This document shows positions 58,460 through 64,000 of a DNA stretch of 64,000 nucleotides, piece by piece. Position 1 is the stretch's first letter. Each line of letters opens with the position of its first letter. The translations under genes were made by a program, and so were the position numbers. The notes under the pieces were generated by a model that saw nothing but the letters and a program-made list of their open reading frames with translations, ran no database searches and was not told where the DNA came from. The stretch covers positions 124,001 through 188,000 of the forward strand of contig JBOZRQ010000060.1 in NCBI GenBank assembly GCA_050789255.1. The letters are read 5' to 3'. This stretch comes from JBOZRQ01 sp050789255 (GTDB lineage: Bacteria > Bacillota > Sulfobacillia > Symbiobacteriales > Symbiobacteriaceae).

Positions 58460-59329
58460 TCAAAGCGGGGGCTCCCATCTTGGGACCGTCAACGTGTCCC
58501 CACGGTGCAACCACCAAGCAAACAACCACACGGCGCCCACGCCAAAAGAGTAACGTGCGGCCGAGAGCCAAAGATTCCAAGTCTCAAACATCAATTGGCC
58601 GGTAGCCAGCATGAGAGCCTCGGCAATCACAAGACCCAATGCGCCACCTGCCACAAGTATCACACGAGGCCATTGTGCTGGTACCAGCGCGGCAACCATG
58701 GACACGGGAATCACTACTGCAACGGAATAGAGGTTTGAGGCGAGGTGACTGCCTGAGATCTCGTCTCCCTTCATGGTCAGTGGGAAATGCCACAGCCCAA
58801 GAACACCCTGCAAGAGATCGCTGAGGTTGACGAGCAGCCAGAAGGCCATGCTCAACACGAACACCCAAGAAGGGACCCTCAGGCGGCCAGAGTGGAGGTT
58901 CCACATGGTCCAAAAGAAAGCAAAATAGAACACCGCACTGGCGGCTGGATGCCACGCTTTATACACCACGTGTCCACTCCAGACGAACCAGACCTCCAGC
59001 AATCCCAAGAGCACAGAAGCCACGATGGCCAGCAGGCGAGGGCTCCGGGGAGCGAGGCGGACGTACAGCACGGCCATCAGCGGGTGGATGAAGCCGCTTG
59101 TCAGAAGGCAGGCAAATATCGTATCCCGCGTGTAATTTGCGAGCAGACCTGCTCTCATGTCGTAGACGTCAAGGAGAATCCCGACCACGCCCTCCGTGCA
59201 CGTACAGAGAGCACCCCCGACAAAAAAGATGGGCAGATACGGTCTAAGCGGGTGACCGTACAGCAGGGGGACGGTTACCACGGCTAATACGGCGAGAAGA
59301 GTCAGGTAGGCCAGTAAGAGCACCCCCAT
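58460..59329 (-). CDS. Multi-pass membrane protein, CBO0543-like
   Basis: A 289-aa integral membrane protein with about eight hydrophobic segments, for example LLLAYLTLLAVLAVVTVPLL, AIVASVLLGLLEVWFVWS and LYSVAVVIPVSMVAALVPA. Trp- and Tyr-rich loops and the overall topology resemble the CBO0543 family of clostridial and bacillar membrane proteins, whose function is unknown. The N-terminus reads MGVLLLAY without extra domain. It stands alone with non-coding DNA on both sides. Confidence 0.75.
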   Translation of the reverse strand: MGVLLLAYLTLLAVLAVVTVPLLYGHPLRPYLPIFFVGGALCTCTEGVVGILLDVYDMRAGLLANYTRDTIFACLLTSGFIHPLMAVLYVRLAPRSPRLLAIVASVLLGLLEVWFVWSGHVVYKAWHPAASAVFYFAFFWTMWNLHSGRLRVPSWVFVLSMAFWLLVNLSDLLQGVLGLWHFPLTMKGDEISGSHLASNLYSVAVVIPVSMVAALVPAQWPRVILVAGGALGLVIAEALMLATGQLMFETWNLWLSAARYSFGVGAVWLFAWWLHRGDTLTVPRWEPPL

Positions 59330-59556
59330 CGTGGTCAGTCAGCAGGTATGTTTGGCCCGAGACTATGAAATTGTTGCTGTTATAAGTCCGCCGCTCGTGG
59401 CTGTTTTCAGGTAGGATTCCCTGGACGTCGCAGTCAACATGCGGGGCTGCCGATTATGAGCCGTCGCCTAGCAATCCCGAGAAGGCCACCCATGAGGGAC
59501 CCAGCACCGGTCCTTAGGAGCGCCGGGTACAGGCCGGGATTCCGGACAACTTTTTC

Positions 59557-59852
59557 GCCGCAGATGACGCAGATTCCGCAGATACCTGGCCGAGTGTTCG
59601 AACAAAACGCTTGTGTTCCAAGCGCTTCTGGCTGAAGTTCAAGAGCAGAGCGACAGGGAGGCCCGTTGCGGCCAATACGACAGAACAACAGCCTTGTGGA
59701 TATCAACCAGTTCTGTGACAGCCTTCAGACCGCTCTGCCCTTATACAGAATGTCTACCTCAACTCGGCGCGAAAATGGAATGCCACGCCGCTTAAATTCC
59801 CTCGCCAGGCGTTGAAGTCTTCCTCATCTGCGGTATCTGCGTCATCTGCGGC
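59557..59852. mobile_element. 296-bp non-coding element with 27-bp terminal inverted repeats
   Basis: GCCGCAGATGACGCAGAT(T)CCGCAGAT at 59557-59583 is repeated, inverted, at 59826-59852 with 26 of 27 bases matching. The 240-bp interior holds no credible gene. No flanking target duplication was found. Inverted repeats of this CGCAGATGACGCAGAT form occur in several bacterial genomes; here it may be a MITE-like element or remnant. Confidence 0.6.
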
Positions 59853-60216
59853 ATAAACCAGAAGCCCGACACATAACGCCCAGTCCCATTACGATTTTCA
59901 ATGACATACGCCCGCCCGAGTCTTCAGAGAGCAACGCTGCCCCTCCCTGACCATACCACCATCTCCGTGGGTCAGCTAATCCGCCAGGATGGGTCAACTT
60001 TGAACGATCGGAATTCAGGGTGCAGGACCCTGGACTCCCAGCCCATGAGGAGAAGAAGAATGCGCAGCGATAACGCTGAGGACAATCATCCTCGGCGTGT
60101 ACTATGTGTTCGGCTCCGTCGGGGAGTGCCAAGGGCCGGGGTGGCACGTGCAATCCTGGTGCGAGGGCGGGGGTTGACGGGCGGGCGCCCTGCCTCGAGG
60201 GGAGGACCGGGCCCCC

Positions 60217-60262
60217 ATTTGCCGAAGTTTCGACCCGGAGCGTAGAAGTCTCGGAGGTCGAT
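60217..60262 (-). pseudogene. Fragment of a second dockerin-like gene end
   Basis: The minus strand reads IDLRDFYAPGRNFGK, matching the last residues (IDLRDFYALSRNFGK) of the large gene that ends at 60365. About 38 of 46 bases agree. No reading frame upstream of it is preserved. It is the decayed 3' end of a tandem paralogue. Confidence 0.6.
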
Positions 60263-60322
60263 AGGAGGTTATTCTAAGTTCGTTAAGTGCCCTGACTAAA
60301 CTGTGTTAGTGGTAAGGACGAA

Positions 60323-60362
60323 AGAGAGGCCCAGACCGTGTAGGTGCGGTCTGGGCCTCTCT
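60323..60362 (-). terminator. Terminator of the surface protein gene
   Basis: AGAGAGGCCCAGACCG pairs perfectly with CGGTCTGGGCCTCTCT around an eight-base loop; on the minus strand TTTCGTCC follows. It begins three bases after the stop codon. Confidence 0.85.
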
Positions 60363-60364
60363 GT

Positions 60365-63300
60365 CTATTTGCCGAAGTTCCGGGAGAGTGCGTAGAAGTC
60401 GCGGAGGTCGATCACCCCGTCGGGGATCACGTCCAGGGTCGCCGTGCCCAGCCGCCAGGCCGCCCGCAGCGCTTCGAGATCGGCCAGCTCGATGGCGCCG
60501 TTCTGATCGATGTCGCCTGCCAGCAGCCGTGTGGTGATCGGGACGGTCGAGGTGCCCACCGTGACGGTGAAGACCGCCTTCTTGTAGAGCGCCTTCGTGA
60601 CGGTCACCTGGTAGGTCCCAGGCGCCAGCCCGCTGAAGCGCACGCTGCCGTTCGGTCCGGTTACCGCTGAGAGCGGGCCGCCAGGTCCGGTGACCATGAC
60701 GGACACGCCGGAAGCATCATTGCGGTACTCCAGGCCGACCGTCACCGATATGCCCGGCGTCTCGGTCCCGCGCATGGCGATGAGATAGCCGGAGGTGTTG
60801 GTGAGCAGGAGGTAGTTCTCGGCGGCGACGGGCGAGATGTTGGTTCCCTGCGTGGTGCTCCACACGACAGTCCGGGTATTCAGGTTGACCGCCGTGGCGC
60901 TCCCCAGGATCAGAATGTCGCCCGTGATCACCGGGGCCAGAGTCGGCCCGGTAACGGTGAGCGGCATTGACCACTGCTCGGCGCCGGTGTGCAGGTCGAG
61001 GGCCCGGAGCGTGGTGCCATTGTGGACGTAGACCGTGCTGCCCCGCACGGCGGGCGGGTTGCCGGTGGTAGTCCAGAGTTTCTGACCCGTTGCCGCGTTG
61101 TAGGCGGAGATGGTGTTCCCGCTGGACTTGCTGGGTCCGACCAGCAGGACCTCGTCGGCATAGGTGATGTGGTACTCGTCGCCGCCGGAATAGCCAGCGC
61201 TTTCGTCAACGAACCAGAGGCGCTGACCGGTGGTCTGGTCCCAGGCGTAAATGCGGGGTCCGTACGCAGCGGAGTAGACCCGGCCGCCGCCCACAGCGAG
61301 CGCCTTCAGGGTGCTCCACGCCCCCGCCGACCAGATCGGCTGGCCGGTGTTGGCATCCAGCGCCCAGACCGTGGCGCCGCTTCCGTCTGCCCCGATGTAC
61401 ACCCGGCCGTTCTGGTAGACCGGTGGCGTGGGATCGCCGTGCTGCTGGAGGTCGAACCGCCACCGCTCCTCGCCGGTGAAGGCATCCAGAGCCATGACGT
61501 AGCTGTTGCGGTTGCCGATGAACACCAGGCCGTCGCCATAGGCCGGGGTGCCGGGCGGCCATTCATTGGGCGTGCCGAGGTCCTTCTTCCAGACCTGTTG
61601 GCCCGTGAGCAGGTCCAGCGCGGTGAGTGAACGCCCCTGGCCGGGTGCAAAGACCATGCCTGCTCCCACCACTGGGTAGGAGTACAGGGAGTTCAACCTG
61701 GGCAGCACGGTGCTGGTCCAGGCCAGCGAGTACGGGGGATTAGCGGTGGAGCCGCTCTGGCCCGATCGGTCGGGGGTGCACCGGTCAAGCGGGCAGTCGC
61801 CGCCGCCCGGCGCCGGCGCAAGCTCCATGTCGCGCTGCAGGGTCTGACCGGAGGTGACCGTGATGGAAGTCGAGGCGGTGCGGAGCCCCTGCGCCGTGAT
61901 CCGCAGGGTGTAGGTACCTGCGTAGGGCTGGATGCTGTACATGCCCTGTGCGTCCGTGAAGACCGCCGGAATCTCCGGGTCTTCGACCAGGGCAATCCGG
62001 GCGCCGGCCACCGGCAGGCCGGAATCACTGCGCGTGATCCTGCCGGTTAGGAGCGCTCTCACCTGGGGATCCAGCACGAGCGTCAGCGTGGAAACCTTGT
62101 CCTTCTCGACCGTGACGGTCGACGACGCTTGCTGGTAGCGGTGAGCCACCGCTTGCAGGCTGTAGGTCCCGACCGGCAGCCGCAGGGAGAACGTGCCGGT
62201 GGCGATGTCGGTACGCACCGTCCGCCCGCCGATGGTCACCTCGGCCGGCAGGGGGAGGTCGGGGGTCCCGCGGCCCAGGATGGTGCCGCTCACAGTCCCG
62301 ACCGCCGAGGGGGTCGGGCCGGTAAAGGTGACCAGGTTGCCGCTGCTGTCCAGGGCGAAGACCCGGTTTTCAGCCACGGTGACGTTGGTGGCTCCGGCGA
62401 GGTAGGTGCCGATCGTCTGCCGGGTGCCAAGGTTGATGGCGGCCACCCCGTTGCCGTACAGGAAGCCGTTGGCGCCGGCCAGCGGGCCGGTCACGCTTAG
62501 GGTGGCCAGGGTCTGGCCGTTGGTGGGGTTCAGCGCCAGGGTGGTGCTGGAGGTAGTGTTGACGTAGACGGTGCCGTCGATGATGACCGGCGTGCCCTTG
62601 ACGCCGGGCTTGCTCCACAGCAGGGTCCCCGTGCGGGCGTCCAGGGCGTTCAATGTGTCGTAATCGACCTCCAGCATCAGGCCAGCGCCGACCACCGGTA
62701 CCTGTCCGCCGCCGCTGGTGCAGTTGCAGCCGTTCCGGAACCACAGACGCTGGCCGGTCGCCACATCGAAGGCGTAGGTGAGCGGTCCGCCCTGGGAGAT
62801 GTAGACCACGTTGCCGTCCACGGCGGGGCTGCTGTCACCGCTGGGAAGCGGCTGGCTCCAGAGCAGGGCGCCCGTCTCGCCGTCCAGGGCGTAGAGCGTG
62901 GAGCCGCTGCCGGCGCCCACCACGAAGACGCGGCCGTTCTTTGCAGTGACTGGCTGGCGCGTGCTCCACTGGCTCAGTCCGATCTGCCAGAGGCGCTCGC
63001 CTGTGTCGGCCACATAGGCGGTGATGCCGCCGCCGCCATCTGTCGTGTAGAGGCGGTTGCGGTCATACGCCGGACTGCCCACGCTCGTCGCCTGTGTGCG
63101 CCACAGGATGTCGCCCGAGGAGGCGCTCAGGGCGACCAGTTCACTGGATGTCATGGCGAAGACCCTGCCGTCCGCCACCGTGGGCCTGCTTGTGTAGGTG
63201 AGCCCGGACGTGCTCCACGACCGGGTCAGGGGCGGGGAGAGGAGGCTGTCCGTCTGCCCGCTGTGGCTGGCGGGCCCCCACTGGCTCACCCAGTCGTCCG

Positions 63301-64000
63301 GACGGGACACGAACGGCGTGAGCGTGAGCGGGAGCGGGGACTGACCGCCGACGGGCACGGTGACGGTTTGCGTGAGGGTCGCATGGGTCGGGGCGATGAC
63401 CCTGAGGGTATAGGTTCCGCTGAAGGTTTCCAGGCGGAAGGAGCCGTCGTCGGCGGTTACCACCGGGGGCAGCTTGGGGTCGTCCAGCAGGCGCAGGGTC
63501 GCTCCGGGGATCGGGGCCCCGTCGGCGGCGCTGACCACCTGCCCGATCAGGGAGCCCCGCGGGGCGGGCTGCAACGCAAAGTCCCGCCGCAGCAGCTGGC
63601 CTGAGGTGAGCGACAGGTCGCTGCGGCTCTCCAGATACCCGTAAGCGCGGGCCACGGCGGTGTAAGTGCCGGGCGCCGCCGTCAGGCTGTAACTGCCCGC
63701 CCCGTCGGCCGTGCCGGAGCGCGGGGTGCCTTCCAGTCGCACAGATCCATCGGAGATGGGCTTCTGGGTGGTCGCGTCCGTGAGGATACCGTGGAGGGTG
63801 GCCGCCACCGGAGGGGCGCTCACCGGGGCGTAGGCCGTGACCTTGCCCCCTTCGAGGATCAGCACCCGGTTGGCGCCCACCACCGGCGGCAGGTACAGGC
63901 TGGAAGAGACCGACAGGCTCCAGATTGGGTTGCCGCTGGTCAGGTCGATCACCTTCAGCGACCCCACGTACAGATTGCCGTTGGCGATGGCGGGGCTGCC
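60365..64000 (-). CDS. Large PQQ-propeller surface protein with carboxypeptidase-regulatory and dockerin-like domains (5' end outside window)
   Basis: At least 1211 residues, open to the window edge; the frame continues upstream of the GTG at 63967 with further PQQ-type repeat sequence (GSPAIANGNLYVGS). Blade repeats of the type GDILWRTQATSVGSPAYDRN and GERLWQIGLS form two PQQ-like propellers. Between them lie carboxypeptidase-regulatory-like beta domains (GRITRSDSGLPVAGARIALV and similar), and one more follows. The C-terminal 60 residues hold two EF-hand-like repeats (AGDIDQNGAIELADLEALR and PDGVIDLRDFYALSRNFGK), a dockerin-like pair. It is presumably secreted; the signal peptide is not in the window. 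Confidence 0.85.
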   Translation of the reverse strand, partial: GSPAIANGNLYVGSLKVIDLTSGNPIWSLSVSSSLYLPPVVGANRVLILEGGKVTAYAPVSAPPVAATLHGILTDATTQKPISDGSVRLEGTPRSGTADGAGSYSLTAAPGTYTAVARAYGYLESRSDLSLTSGQLLRRDFALQPAPRGSLIGQVVSAADGAPIPGATLRLLDDPKLPPVVTADDGSFRLETFSGTYTLRVIAPTHATLTQTVTVPVGGQSPLPLTLTPFVSRPDDWVSQWGPASHSGQTDSLLSPPLTRSWSTSGLTYTSRPTVADGRVFAMTSSELVALSASSGDILWRTQATSVGSPAYDRNRLYTTDGGGGITAYVADTGERLWQIGLSQWSTRQPVTAKNGRVFVVGAGSGSTLYALDGETGALLWSQPLPSGDSSPAVDGNVVYISQGGPLTYAFDVATGQRLWFRNGCNCTSGGGQVPVVGAGLMLEVDYDTLNALDARTGTLLWSKPGVKGTPVIIDGTVYVNTTSSTTLALNPTNGQTLATLSVTGPLAGANGFLYGNGVAAINLGTRQTIGTYLAGATNVTVAENRVFALDSSGNLVTFTGPTPSAVGTVSGTILGRGTPDLPLPAEVTIGGRTVRTDIATGTFSLRLPVGTYSLQAVAHRYQQASSTVTVEKDKVSTLTLVLDPQVRALLTGRITRSDSGLPVAGARIALVEDPEIPAVFTDAQGMYSIQPYAGTYTLRITAQGLRTASTSITVTSGQTLQRDMELAPAPGGGDCPLDRCTPDRSGQSGSTANPPYSLAWTSTVLPRLNSLYSYPVVGAGMVFAPGQGRSLTALDLLTGQQVWKKDLGTPNEWPPGTPAYGDGLVFIGNRNSYVMALDAFTGEERWRFDLQQHGDPTPPVYQNGRVYIGADGSGATVWALDANTGQPIWSAGAWSTLKALAVGGGRVYSAAYGPRIYAWDQTTGQRLWFVDESAGYSGGDEYHITYADEVLLVGPSKSSGNTISAYNAATGQKLWTTTGNPPAVRGSTVYVHNGTTLRALDLHTGAEQWSMPLTVTGPTLAPVITGDILILGSATAVNLNTRTVVWSTTQGTNISPVAAENYLLLTNTSGYLIAMRGTETPGISVTVGLEYRNDASGVSVMVTGPGGPLSAVTGPNGSVRFSGLAPGTYQVTVTKALYKKAVFTVTVGTSTVPITTRLLAGDIDQNGAIELADLEALRAAWRLGTATLDVIPDGVIDLRDFYALSRNFGK

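Larger units (their letters stand above)
59330..60322. other. Non-coding stretch between the membrane protein and surface protein genes
   Basis: Apart from the inverted-repeat element and the gene fragment listed separately, this 1-kb region shows no gene with a ribosome-binding site. Its base composition is lower in GC than the flanks and it reads as accumulated debris. Confidence 0.6.

Noticed and set aside
1..64000. CRISPR arrays, tRNA or rRNA genes, integrase or transposase genes
   Set aside because: No regularly spaced repeats, no tRNA cloverleaf or rRNA sequence, and no recombinase or transposase motifs were seen on either strand.

Overview
The window looks like a high-GC Gram-positive (Firmicutes-type) genome. 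Coding regions are GC-rich, yet nearly every gene has a strong AGGAGG-type Shine-Dalgarno site, GTG and TTG starts are common, and the holin, stalk-domain and CBO0543-like proteins are Firmicutes families. A Symbiobacterium-like host fits, but this is inference from composition and families; no ribosomal or other taxonomic marker lies in the window.

Region 1 (1 to about 22.9 kb) is the late half of a siphovirus-type prophage, all on the + strand and in canonical order: HNH nuclease, small and large terminase, portal, ClpP-type prohead protease, HK97-fold capsid, head-tail connectors, two tandem tail-tube paralogues, overlapping tail-assembly chaperone frames, a 1146-aa tape measure with 43-aa repeats, distal tail and fibre proteins, an unexpected subtilisin-like protease, a glucosaminidase-type endolysin and an LLH-type holin. 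Integrase, lysogeny and replication genes are outside the window.

Region 2 (22.9 to about 27.75 kb) is a cargo island, antisense to the phage genes. It holds a membrane-anchored protein and an AAA ATPase / subtilase operon resembling the ietAS toxin-antitoxin and anti-phage pair, with its own TTGACC-18-TATAAT promoter. The island is bracketed by two copies of the same module: holin 3' end, then an 18-20 bp perfect palindrome, then a terminator. The second holin copy is truncated.

Region 3 (27.75 to 31 kb) holds a secreted stalk-domain protein with a small membrane protein, a candidate minus-strand small RNA with its own terminator, and a three-gene cassette of TPR protein, 40-aa secreted peptide and 41-aa membrane peptide. 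The cassette recalls peptide-receptor signalling pairs (Rap-Phr, arbitrium). A ferritin-like protein follows.

Region 4 (31 to 34.5 kb) is a decaying persulfide/sulfur locus: a remnant of a CsoR/CstR-type repressor, an intact rhodanese behind a CsoR-type operator, a DUF302 protein, a CoA-disulfide-reductase/rhodanese pseudogene with several lesions, and an acrylyl-CoA-reductase-type enzyme. Next comes a 306-bp foldback element with terminal inverted repeats and 11-bp target duplications.

Region 5 (34.9 to 58.2 kb) is a large catabolic island that probably takes up and breaks down an oligosaccharide or sugar-acid derivative: Gfo/Idh oxidoreductase, two enolase-superfamily enzymes, a DHDPS-type aldolase, a dihydroorotate-dehydrogenase-like flavoprotein, two beta-propellers, a DegT aminotransferase, a NodB-like protein, a five-gene peptide/oligosaccharide ABC transporter, a heparinase II/III-type lyase, an esterase and a GntR regulator fused to a solute-binding domain. 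A shared GTATG-type repeat occurs at both divergent promoters and inside the cluster and is the likely operator.

Region 6 (58.2 to 64 kb) holds a multi-pass membrane protein, a non-coding stretch with a 27-bp inverted-repeat element and a dockerin-like gene fragment, and the 3' part of a very large PQQ-propeller / carboxypeptidase-regulatory / dockerin-like surface protein that runs off the window.
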